This document shows positions 36,563-44,851 of a stretch of 46,432 bases of DNA, piece by piece. Source of the stretch: Bacteroidota bacterium (GTDB lineage: Bacteria > Bacteroidota > Bacteroidia > Chitinophagales > Chitinophagaceae); contig JAUZOE010000032.1 in NCBI GenBank assembly GCA_030706605.1, positions 1 to 46,432 on the forward strand, read 5' to 3'. The notes under the pieces were generated by a model. That model searched no databases and had not been told where the DNA came from. It saw nothing but the letters and a program-made list of their open reading frames with translations. How positions within the stretch are numbered: position 1 is the first letter of the stretch; each line of letters begins with the position of its first letter. The position numbers and the translations under genes were made by a program.

Positions 36563-38437
36563 ATGTGTGGAATTGCTGGTATTATATCAGTTAATAAAAA
36601 TGAAGTTTCTCAACAGCTTTTGAAATTGATGACCGATATCATTGCATATAGAGGGCCTGATGGAGAAGGCCAGTGGATTAGTGAAAACGGAAATGTAGGA
36701 TTAGGACACAGGCGCCTATCCATTATTGATTTAACGCATAATGCAGACCAACCTATGCATTATATGGATAGATACACCATTATTTTTAATGGGGAAATTT
36801 ATAATTATATAGAACTTAAGAAAAAACTTATCAAACAAGGATATTTATTCAAAACGGAAAGTGATACTGAAGTTTTGATGGCTCTTTATGATAAAGAAAA
36901 AGAAAATTGTCTTTTGCAATTAGACGGTATGTTTTCTTTTGCAATTTATGATACTAAAGAAAATCAAATCTTTGCAGCAAGAGATCGCTTTGGAGAAAAA
37001 CCATTTTATTACAATTATGAACCTGGCAAACATTTTATATTTGGCAGCGAAATGAAATGTCTTTGGGCAGCAGGTATAGAGAGAGAAGTAAATAGCAATA
37101 TGCTATTTGCTTATTTAAATTATGGGATTCTTCAGAATCAAAAGAATGAGAATGAAACATTTTATAACAATTGTACTAACCTTCCTCACAGGCATTATCT
37201 AAACCTTTGCGTCAACAAATGCATATTATCACTTACAAAATACTATGAAATTAGCATTAACAATATTAACCATACCATTACAGAAGCCCAGGCAAAAGAA
37301 AAATTCAGGGAATTGTGTTATACCTCTGTAAGCAGAAGATTGCGCAGTGATGTAACCGTGGGTAGCAGTCTTAGCGGCGGATTAGATAGTAGTCTGATAG
37401 TATGCATAATAGATCAGCTTAAAAAGGGCACCCAACAAAAGCAAAATACTTTTTCTGCAATATTCCCTGGTTACCCAAAAGATGAAAGGAAGTATATAGA
37501 TTACATAATTGAAAGAACAAATGTTTTTCCTCATTTTATTACTCCGCATGATGATGGGTTAATTGAGGATATTGAAAAATTGAGTTATCACCAGGAAGAG
37601 CCTTTTGGAACAGCTAGTATATATGCACAGTTTTGTGTGATGCGCCTTGCTAAAGAAAATAATGTAACAGTTTTATTGGATGGCCAGGGAGCTGATGAAT
37701 ACTTAGCTGGATATCATTCGTATTATCATCAGTTTTTTAATGATCTTAGAAAGAACTATCCGGAAATGTCTCAAACACAATACAATGAATATTTACAATT
37801 GCATCAGGGAAACAATATAAACCCAAAAATGAACAAGGATTTAAAATATTTTGTTCGTTCGAATTTCCCAGGAATACTCAAAGCTGGCAAAAATCTTACA
37901 AATTACTATAATCATAAGAAATCTTCTTTTTTTTCAAAAGAGTTTTATATGTCTAATATAAAAGACAATCCCGTTCCCTATTCTTATTTCAAGGATTTAA
38001 ATTCTGCGTTGTATCACAATATTCTACAAGGCGAGTTGCAAAATTTACTTCGATATTGCGATCGAAACAGTATGGCTCAAAGCAGAGAAGTACGTTTACC
38101 TTTTCTCTATCACGAATTAGTTGAATTTGTTTTTTCACTACCACCTTATTTTAAAATAAACAAGGGTTGGACAAAATGGATAATGAGAACAGCTTTTGAT
38201 AATATCCTTCCTGAACAGATCAGATGGCGAAAAGACAAAATTGGATATGAATCACCTCAAAGCAACTGGCTTCAAAATAAAAATGTCCAGGAAAAAATTC
38301 ATGAAAGTAAAAGAAAACTATATAAGCATAATATAATCAGTAAGAAAGAATTTGAAAAAAATATTTTAGTGAATAGCTCATCTGAAGTTAATAATAAAAG
38401 ATGGGAGATATGGATGACAGGAGAAATGTTTAAATAA
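36563..38437 (+). CDS. Glutamine-dependent asparagine synthase-like amidotransferase
   Basis: The 624-residue protein has a class II glutaminase domain with Cys2 as nucleophile (MCGIAGI), RGPDGEG, GHRRLSIIDL and FNGEIYNY. An AsnB-like synthetase domain follows with the PP-loop SSLSGGLDSSL and LLDGQGADEYLAGY. Free AsnB makes asparagine, but members inside O-antigen or capsule clusters (for example WbpS- and WbtH-like proteins) are thought to turn the carboxylate of sugar uronic acids into amides. The present gene sits between a uronic-acid acetyltransferase and a uronic-acid dehydrogenase homologue, so that role is likely but not proven. Confidence 0.88.
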   Translation: MCGIAGIISVNKNEVSQQLLKLMTDIIAYRGPDGEGQWISENGNVGLGHRRLSIIDLTHNADQPMHYMDRYTIIFNGEIYNYIELKKKLIKQGYLFKTESDTEVLMALYDKEKENCLLQLDGMFSFAIYDTKENQIFAARDRFGEKPFYYNYEPGKHFIFGSEMKCLWAAGIEREVNSNMLFAYLNYGILQNQKNENETFYNNCTNLPHRHYLNLCVNKCILSLTKYYEISINNINHTITEAQAKEKFRELCYTSVSRRLRSDVTVGSSLSGGLDSSLIVCIIDQLKKGTQQKQNTFSAIFPGYPKDERKYIDYIIERTNVFPHFITPHDDGLIEDIEKLSYHQEEPFGTASIYAQFCVMRLAKENNVTVLLDGQGADEYLAGYHSYYHQFFNDLRKNYPEMSQTQYNEYLQLHQGNNINPKMNKDLKYFVRSNFPGILKAGKNLTNYYNHKKSSFFSKEFYMSNIKDNPVPYSYFKDLNSALYHNILQGELQNLLRYCDRNSMAQSREVRLPFLYHELVEFVFSLPPYFKINKGWTKWIMRTAFDNILPEQIRWRKDKIGYESPQSNWLQNKNVQEKIHESKRKLYKHNIISKKEFEKNILVNSSSEVNNKRWEIWMTGEMFK

Positions 38438-38606
38438 AATTTATAGCGAATTGTTGTGTTGTAAATTTGCATATAGTTTATTAGCCTTCATTGATGCACT
38501 TGTTTTTAACTATTTAATCACTATACCAAAAAATGAAAGAGTTTTTAAATCTTAATTAAACAATAATATTGTAGTAAAATTATTCAATAGATAAATGAAA
38601 AAATAA

Positions 38607-39512
38607 ATGAAAAATTTTGCATTAATAGGTGCAGGTGGATACATAGCTCCCCGCCACATGAAAGCAATAAAAGATACCGGGAATAATTTAATCGCCGCTT
38701 TGGATAAAAATGATTCAGTTGGCATATTGGATAGCTATTTTCCTGAAGCAGATTTCTTTACTGAATTTGAACGTTTCGACAGGCACATTGAAAAACAAAA
38801 ACGTAAAGGAATAAAGACAGATTTTGTAAGTGTATGCAGTCCTAATTATTTACATGATGCCCATATCCGTTTCGGATTGCGCATAGGCGCTAATGTTATA
38901 TGTGAAAAACCGATAGTGCTGAATCCCTGGAATATTGATGCCCTTGCTGAAATAGAAAAAGAAACCGGCAACCGGATATTTACAATTTTACAACTAAGAT
39001 TGCATCCAGCAATTATCGCACTGAAAGAAAAAATTGCAGATGAACCTGTTGGCAAAAAACACCAGATTAATTTAGATTATATTACCAGTCGTGGTCATTG
39101 GTATTATACCAGTTGGAAAGGAGATGTTCAAAAAAGTGGTGGTATTGCCACCAATATCGGTGTTCATTTTTTTGATATGCTGATGTGGATATTCGGTGAT
39201 GTAAAGGAAAATATAGTAACCCAGCATTCAAAAGAAACAGCTTCAGGTAACCTGGAATTGGAAAATGCTTCCGTAAAATGGAGATTAAGTATCGATTACA
39301 ATACTTTACCTGCAGAAGTAAAAGCAGCGGGTAAACGTACTTACAGGGCATTAACAATTGATGGTGAATCTTTTGAATTCAGCGAAGGGTTTACAGAACT
39401 TCATACCAAATCGTATGAACAAATTATAGCCGGGAATGGATTTCCTATGATGGAAACTAGGAAAGCGATTGAATTGGTTCATGCGATTAGAAATAAAGAA
39501 TCAATCAGATAA
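38607..39512 (+). CDS. WlbA/WbpB-like UDP-N-acetylglucosaminuronate 3-dehydrogenase (Gfo/Idh/MocA)
   Basis: This 301-residue Gfo/Idh/MocA oxidoreductase is very close to WlbA/WbpB throughout. Examples are MKNFALIGAGGYIAPRHMKA at the start, ALDKNDSVGILDSYFPEADFFTEFERF, SVCSPNYLHDAHI, the catalytic-site CEKPIVL, TILQLRLHPAI, YITSRGHWYYTSWKGD and ATNIGVHFFDML (His). The enzyme oxidises C3 of UDP-GlcNAc-uronate, and an aminotransferase then gives the 3-amino sugar. The 6-dehydrogenase (WbpA) and dedicated WlbC aminotransferase are not seen in the window. The GxGxxG-like loop reads GAGGYI. The next gene starts 3 bases after its stop. Confidence 0.92.
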   Translation: MKNFALIGAGGYIAPRHMKAIKDTGNNLIAALDKNDSVGILDSYFPEADFFTEFERFDRHIEKQKRKGIKTDFVSVCSPNYLHDAHIRFGLRIGANVICEKPIVLNPWNIDALAEIEKETGNRIFTILQLRLHPAIIALKEKIADEPVGKKHQINLDYITSRGHWYYTSWKGDVQKSGGIATNIGVHFFDMLMWIFGDVKENIVTQHSKETASGNLELENASVKWRLSIDYNTLPAEVKAAGKRTYRALTIDGESFEFSEGFTELHTKSYEQIIAGNGFPMMETRKAIELVHAIRNKESIR

Positions 39513-39515
39513 TCA

Positions 39516-40841
39516 TTGTCCATCAAAAAAAGTATATCATTTACGTTTGGTGCACAAATAATAAATTCTGTAATAGGATTTATCTCATCGATAATTATTA
39601 CCCGGATATTAGGTGCAGAAGGAAGAGGTGAAAATGCAATATTTTCAAATGCTATTGCATTTTCGGTTTTATTTTTTGGATTTAGTATTAGTTCCACCAT
39701 TCCTTATTTTATTAATTCGGGCAAAGCAAAAGCCGAAGAACTGCTTACTACAGTTATTATTTTTATTTTCAGCAGCACTATTTTAGTATTTACAACTTTA
39801 TTTTTACTTGAAAGAGCTGGTAAACTGCATTGGGCACTGCCAGATAGTATACAGTCCTTACAATTTAAATTAATTTTTACAGGTATTTATTTTGTGACGC
39901 TATTAAACGGGGTATTGAATATTTATTTAATAACTTATAAGAAATTTAAAGAGGTAAGTATTTATAGTGTAGTATTCCAGGGTTTACCAGTTACTGTTTA
40001 CCTATTACTATATTTTAATGTAATTCCTTATAACCATAAAGATCCTTTTACAGTTATTGTATTTGTTACAGCAATTTTATCTTTGGTGTCTATTGTAGCG
40101 ATCAGCTTTTTATTTATAAAATTATTGCCAGTCCGTCCAGGTAAAAAATTAGTACCACTGAGTTTAATAAGGAAATTTGTATTTTTTTCATCTATGGCAT
40201 ACATTGGGAATGTCGCACAATTTTTTAATTATAAGTTGGATTTTTGGGTGGTAGATAGCTATTTTGGTAAATCCCAATTAGGAATTTATTCTTTGGCAGC
40301 TCAATTATCACAATTATTATGGATGCTACCTTCGGCAATTGCAACGGTATTATATTCTTATGCCAGTATCGGAAGCAGAGAGGATGCTATTAATTTTACA
40401 GTACGCTTAAAACAAATAGCATTTTATGGTACATTGTTTCTGGGGGTTACTGGATTATTCTTATCATATTACTTAATACCAATATTGTATGGCAATGAAT
40501 TTAAGGAATCTTTCAATTTAATGAAATTGTTTATTATTGGCATTGTTCCATTTAGTATTACAACCATCGTATCCAGTTTTTTTGCGGCAAGAGGTAATTT
40601 TAAGATAAGCTTTTTTATTAGCGTTGGTATTTTTATGATTTCTACTATAATGTATTTTACTTTGATACCTCGTTTTGGTTTAAGAGGGGGCGCTATAGGA
40701 TCTTCAATTGCATATTTAATTGCTTCAATTTTATCTGAAATATGGTTTTGCAAAGAATATAAAGTTTCTTATTTAAATTTATTTCAAATTGATAAATCGT
40801 TGTTGTCATTGTCTGGCCTCAAGAAAATATTTAAAAGTTAA
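39516..40841 (+). CDS. wzx: Wzx-type polysaccharide flippase (MOP/PST superfamily)
   Basis: This 441-residue integral membrane protein has about twelve hydrophobic segments, with the PST/Wzx start SISFTFGAQIINSVIGFISSIIITRILGAEGRGENAI. It should flip the lipid-linked repeat unit across the inner membrane. The frame begins at a TTG (39516), three bases after the wlbA-like stop. This start is supported because it gives a normal Wzx N-terminus, and no in-frame ATG exists nearby. No Wzy polymerase is recognised in the window, so it must lie elsewhere or export may be of a single unit. Confidence 0.85.
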   Translation: MSIKKSISFTFGAQIINSVIGFISSIIITRILGAEGRGENAIFSNAIAFSVLFFGFSISSTIPYFINSGKAKAEELLTTVIIFIFSSTILVFTTLFLLERAGKLHWALPDSIQSLQFKLIFTGIYFVTLLNGVLNIYLITYKKFKEVSIYSVVFQGLPVTVYLLLYFNVIPYNHKDPFTVIVFVTAILSLVSIVAISFLFIKLLPVRPGKKLVPLSLIRKFVFFSSMAYIGNVAQFFNYKLDFWVVDSYFGKSQLGIYSLAAQLSQLLWMLPSAIATVLYSYASIGSREDAINFTVRLKQIAFYGTLFLGVTGLFLSYYLIPILYGNEFKESFNLMKLFIIGIVPFSITTIVSSFFAARGNFKISFFISVGIFMISTIMYFTLIPRFGLRGGAIGSSIAYLIASILSEIWFCKEYKVSYLNLFQIDKSLLSLSGLKKIFKS

Positions 40842-40848
40842 GAATCGG

Positions 40849-41658
40849 ATGAAGAAATTAATTAATTTTTTTTTTAAAAAAATAGGATATAGGCTAACTA
40901 GAATTGAAAAGCATATATCAATTTCAAACTTATTTGACGGTTATGACTATGCTACCGAAGGAACTAAAGCAATTGAAATATGCAGAACTCATAGTATGAT
41001 GCCCAAGGTAAATCTTCAAACGCTTTTTGAACAGGCAGTATATTGCGAAAAAAATGGGATAGCAGGCGATTTTGTAGAATGTGGGGTTTGGAAAGGGGGT
41101 GCTGTAGGAGTAATGGCAATAGCTAATATGAAATTTGGGAAACAACGAAGAAATTTACATCTCTTTGATGCTTTTGATGACTTATGTGAACCTGATCCCC
41201 AAATAGATGGGAAAAAGGCTTTATCTGATATGAAAAGACTTGCTCATATAAAAGAATCGGAACTTACCGGAGCATTAAAACCGGTAAAGGGCGTATATGA
41301 TTCATATGGAGGACATGGCACAATTAATATATGCAACAATTTATTAGTTAATGATATTGGATACAATAGAGAGAATATTATTTACCACCAGGGATGGTTT
41401 CAGGATACCTTACCAAAAGATGCAGATAAAATAAACAAAATAGCAATTTTACGGCTGGATGGCGATTGGTATGAATCAATAAAAGTTTGTTTAGAATATT
41501 TATTTGATAAAGTTGAAAAAGGCGGAATTATAGTAATTGACGATTATGGTTATTATGAAGGATGCACAAAAGCAGTTGATGAGTTTTTACTAAAAAGAAA
41601 CATAAAAACATTTCTTTCCTACTCTAATATTGGATGCAGGTATTTTGTAAAAAATTAA
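40849..41658 (+). CDS. TylF/MycF-family (macrocin O-methyltransferase-like) methyltransferase
   Basis: The 269-residue protein has the TylF pattern: an N-terminal cap, SAM-site GDFVECGVWKGGAVGVMA, LFDAFDDLCEPD, and the metal-site strand ILRLDGDWYESIKVCLEYLFDKVEKGGIIVIDDYG. These contain the acidic residues (LDGD, DDYG) that bind Mg in MycF. It probably O-methylates a sugar hydroxyl of the polysaccharide. I chose the ATG at 40849, 7 bases after the wzx stop; the frame is open 20 codons further upstream inside wzx. Related genes in capsule clusters are often annotated as TylF without known substrate. Confidence 0.85.
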   Translation: MKKLINFFFKKIGYRLTRIEKHISISNLFDGYDYATEGTKAIEICRTHSMMPKVNLQTLFEQAVYCEKNGIAGDFVECGVWKGGAVGVMAIANMKFGKQRRNLHLFDAFDDLCEPDPQIDGKKALSDMKRLAHIKESELTGALKPVKGVYDSYGGHGTINICNNLLVNDIGYNRENIIYHQGWFQDTLPKDADKINKIAILRLDGDWYESIKVCLEYLFDKVEKGGIIVIDDYGYYEGCTKAVDEFLLKRNIKTFLSYSNIGCRYFVKN

Positions 41659-41749
41659 AAGTTGCTTCTTGATATTGACCAAAATATTGTTTTAAAATAA
41701 AGACTTAAAACAAATTATTTTAAAATCTAAAAGTTCAACTTCTTTGAAA

Positions 41750-42472
41750 ATGGAAAATGAAAAAATAATTAAAAAATTAGAGTGGGACTCTGATTTTTTT
41801 AATATCAATATTTGTCGGATAAATAATAATATATCAAGTCACGAAGACTTAAAAAAAGTTATTAAGGAATTGAAAAAGTATGATATTGATTTAGGTTATT
41901 ATTCATCCGTTCAACCATTGAAAGAGCTCAACCATAATTCAGAACCATATGATATTACTTTTGTAGATAAGAAAGTTACTTATTTAAAAGAAATCAAAAA
42001 TAAACATCAAATTCAGTACTCTATAACTGCTTATATGGGAGAATACCCAAATGATATGTTGATTAATCTTGCAATTCAAAGTGGGATTTATTCAAGGTTT
42101 AATATTGACAGCAGAATTAGTCGAGTAAAATATGAAGAGTTGTACAGACAATGGATAGTTAATTCTGTTAATAAGAAGTTTGCGAAGGAGGTTCTAGTTT
42201 GTTATGGAAATGATTCGATTTTGGGATTCATAACAGTAGGAGAAAAAAATTTAATTGCTGATATTGGTTTAATTGCAGTTGATGCTAATTACAGAGGTAA
42301 AGGAATAGGTAAATCCTTAATCTATGCTGCAGAAAATTGGTTTATTCAACATAATTATAAGCAGGTACAAGTAATTACCCAAACGGATAACTTGTCTGCT
42401 TGTAAGCTTTATGAAAATTGTGGATATATGAAAAATAAAATAGAATATTTTTATCACTTGTGGAAAAAATAA
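41750..42472 (+). CDS. wecD: dTDP-4-amino-4,6-dideoxygalactose N-acetyltransferase, WecD-like GNAT
   Basis: The 240-residue protein has the two-part layout of WecD (RffC). The N-terminal part starts with LEWDSDFFNINICRI, like the LxWxxxFF opening of WecD. The central SGIYSRFNIDSRI and YEELYRQWIVNSV match the SRF...YxxWIxNSV region. A GNAT domain follows with GLIAVDANYRGKGIGKSLIYAAE (acetyl-CoA loop RGKGIG) and TQTDNLSACKLYENCGYM. It would acetylate dTDP-Fuc4N made by the WecE homologue directly downstream. I use the ATG at 41750; a TTG lies two codons earlier. Identity to E. coli WecD appears modest, so the assignment rests on layout and context. Confidence 0.8.
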   Translation: MENEKIIKKLEWDSDFFNINICRINNNISSHEDLKKVIKELKKYDIDLGYYSSVQPLKELNHNSEPYDITFVDKKVTYLKEIKNKHQIQYSITAYMGEYPNDMLINLAIQSGIYSRFNIDSRISRVKYEELYRQWIVNSVNKKFAKEVLVCYGNDSILGFITVGEKNLIADIGLIAVDANYRGKGIGKSLIYAAENWFIQHNYKQVQVITQTDNLSACKLYENCGYMKNKIEYFYHLWKK

Positions 42473-42559
42473 AAATTAAGATACTTTTTAAATATTTGGA
42501 TAGAAAGTAAATATTCCAAAAAGTAATCAATGATTTAGATTGTAATAAAAAAACAATAA

Positions 42560-43705
42560 ATGCGCTACATCCCATTCAATAAACCTTATTATACAGGAAA
42601 TGAAACAAGTTATATTCAGCAAGCTGTACAGAGCGGAAAAATAAGTGGTGATGGAATATTTACTGAAAAATGTCACAAATTTTTTGAAGAAAAATATGGC
42701 TTCAAAAAATGCCTGTTAACTACCAGTTGTACAGATGCACTTGAACTAGCGGCATTATTAATTGATATACAACCAGGTGATGAAGTGATATTGCCTTCTT
42801 ACACATTTGTAAGTACAGCTAATGCTTTTGTACTCCGAGGCGCAAAATTGGTATTTGTAGATAGTACAAAAGAAAATCCTGATATGGATGTGAAGGGTAT
42901 AGAGCCACTAATAACTGACAGAACTAAGGCTATTGTGCCAGTTCATTATGCTGGAATCGCCTGTGATATGGATCCATTGATGACATTGGCAAAAAAATAC
43001 AACTTATATGTAATTGAAGATGCAGCACAGGCTATCGATAGCTATTATAAAGGGAGACCTTTGGGTAGTATAGGTCATTTGGCAGCCTTTAGCTTTCATG
43101 AAACAAAAAATGTTATTAGCGGGGAAGGCGGAATGCTTGCAATTAATGATGATCAATTTATAAACCGGGCAGAAATAATCAGGGAAAAAGGTACAAACAG
43201 GAGTCAGTTTTTCAGAGGAGAAGTTAATAAATATGGATGGGTGGAACCAGGATCTTCATTTTTACCAAGTGATATCATAGCGGCCTTTTTGTATGCACAG
43301 TTAGAAAATATAGAAACTATTCAATCAAAAAGAAAGCAATTATGGAAATGTTATAATGAGAACCTTTTATCCCTGCAGCCTAAAATTCAATTACCATTTA
43401 TACCGGATTATGCTACTAACAATGCACATATGTTTTACATTGTTTGCGATGGATTAGAAGAAAGAATGGCTTTAATCAATTATTTGAAATCACATGATAT
43501 TTTGTCAGTGTTTCATTATTTATCGCTTCATCAAAGTCCGTATTATGAACAAAAACATGATGGCCGAGTATTGAAGAATTCTGATCATTATACTGATTGC
43601 TTATTAAGGCTGCCTATGTATTTTGAATTAGAATTATCTGACGTTACAAGAATATGCCAATTGATAATTAAATTTTATAGTAGTGAATTTGCATGTGACA
43701 AATGA
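42560..43705 (+). CDS. wecE: dTDP-4-amino-4,6-dideoxygalactose transaminase (WecE/RffA)
   Basis: This 381-residue PLP-dependent DegT/DnrJ/EryC1 aminotransferase follows E. coli WecE closely. Shared segments are LLTTSCTDALELAALLIDIQPGDEVILPSYTF, STANAFVLRGAKLVFVD, IVPVHYAGIACDMD, EDAAQ, FSFHETKN with the PLP Lys183, EIIREKGTNRSQFFRGEV, NAHMFYIV and VFHYLSLH. It converts dTDP-4-keto-6-deoxyglucose, the RfbB product, to dTDP-Fuc4N. Its last 23 bases overlap the next gene in another frame, so the two are translationally coupled. Together with rfbA, rfbB and wecD it completes a dTDP-Fuc4NAc pathway in this cluster. Confidence 0.94.
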   Translation: MRYIPFNKPYYTGNETSYIQQAVQSGKISGDGIFTEKCHKFFEEKYGFKKCLLTTSCTDALELAALLIDIQPGDEVILPSYTFVSTANAFVLRGAKLVFVDSTKENPDMDVKGIEPLITDRTKAIVPVHYAGIACDMDPLMTLAKKYNLYVIEDAAQAIDSYYKGRPLGSIGHLAAFSFHETKNVISGEGGMLAINDDQFINRAEIIREKGTNRSQFFRGEVNKYGWVEPGSSFLPSDIIAAFLYAQLENIETIQSKRKQLWKCYNENLLSLQPKIQLPFIPDYATNNAHMFYIVCDGLEERMALINYLKSHDILSVFHYLSLHQSPYYEQKHDGRVLKNSDHYTDCLLRLPMYFELELSDVTRICQLIIKFYSSEFACDK

Positions 43706-44825
43706 TACTTATGGATTATACCCTTTGGAAATTGCAAAAAGGATTAAAGAATCGGGCCTAGAGGATAATAACCTAATGGTCAATTTATCATTGGAATCAA
43801 CTTTCAAAGATGATATTATTACTTACATTTCTATTTCAAATTCTTCTTTTGAAAATTATGTAGAAAAAATCGATGACCTCAATAAAATTATTTTTCATCC
43901 CTACAGATATGATGGCTGCCGGTTCTTGAAAATTGTAAAAAAAAGATTTCCTCAGGTGAAAGTTTATTGGGCTATATGGAGTTTTGAATTGTATAATTTA
44001 CCCCCTTTACCTCCAGAATATTACGGACCATTCTCTAAGAGATATGTAAAAAGGAGTATGCTTTTTCCAGAAAGGATTAAAGAACTTAAGATTATTGGAA
44101 ACCTTATTTTGCAATTTTGTTATCTTACAGGAATCAAAAGAAATTATATAAAAGAATTAAAACAATCCTATAGTCAGATCAATTTCTTTTGCTCTTTATT
44201 GCCATCTGATTTTTCATATTTCCAAAAGGTGTCTTCAAATCAAAAAACAAAATATTTACCTTTTGCCTATCTTTCATTAGAAGAAATTATGCCAGGATTA
44301 GATAATTTCAATTCAATGGGTAATAAAATAATGGTAGGACATTCTTCATCACCTGCAGGAAATCATTTTGAGATATTAGAGCGGCTATATCAGATAAATC
44401 CGATATTTTCAATCTTTTTACCTATGGCTTATGGTAAAGAAGATTATGGCGACCTGATTGAAGCGGAAGCCAGGAAAATGTTTCCTAATGCTGATATTCA
44501 AAGAAAGAAACTGGATAAAACCTTATACTATAAAAAACTTACCGAAGTGGGATGGTCAATTATTAATGTCAGGGTACAGCAGGGTTTGGGTAATATTATA
44601 GCCCTGATTTGGATGGGGGTAAAAGTTTTTTTAGACGAAGATTCCAGTACATTTAAGGATTTTACTGAATGGGGAATAGTGGTATTTTCAGTGCAACACA
44701 ATTTAAATATCAATGAATTGTCAAACAGGCTAACAGATAGTCAAATTAAAAATAATAAGAAGATCATACAAGAAAAGTGTAATGAAGAAACAGTAAAAAA
44801 ATATTGGAGCAATATTCTTACATAA
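43683..44825 (+). CDS. wecF: Fuc4NAc transferase, WecF-like (GT56)
   Basis: This 380-residue protein resembles TDP-Fuc4NAc:lipid II transferase (E. coli WecF, 359 residues). Matching regions are the start LHVTNDTYG (cf. IHVLGSD), VYWAIWSFELYNLPP (cf. FWHIWGADLYEL), KIMVGHSSSPAGNHFEILE (cf. ILVGNSGDRSNEHI), FLPMAYGKEDYGDLIE (cf. VPMGY), and RVQQGLGNIIALIWMGVKVFL (cf. RQQGIGTLCLLIQAG). The frame starts with GTG at 43683 inside wecE, which gives the family N-terminus. The matches are from memory and identity is modest, but the adjacent wecE and wecD homologues support the call. It should add Fuc4NAc from dTDP-Fuc4NAc to a lipid-linked acceptor on the cytoplasmic face. Confidence 0.8.
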   Translation: MNLHVTNDTYGLYPLEIAKRIKESGLEDNNLMVNLSLESTFKDDIITYISISNSSFENYVEKIDDLNKIIFHPYRYDGCRFLKIVKKRFPQVKVYWAIWSFELYNLPPLPPEYYGPFSKRYVKRSMLFPERIKELKIIGNLILQFCYLTGIKRNYIKELKQSYSQINFFCSLLPSDFSYFQKVSSNQKTKYLPFAYLSLEEIMPGLDNFNSMGNKIMVGHSSSPAGNHFEILERLYQINPIFSIFLPMAYGKEDYGDLIEAEARKMFPNADIQRKKLDKTLYYKKLTEVGWSIINVRVQQGLGNIIALIWMGVKVFLDEDSSTFKDFTEWGIVVFSVQHNLNINELSNRLTDSQIKNNKKIIQEKCNEETVKKYWSNILT

Positions 44826-44851
44826 CCTCTTATTGCAAACTATTACCGGGT

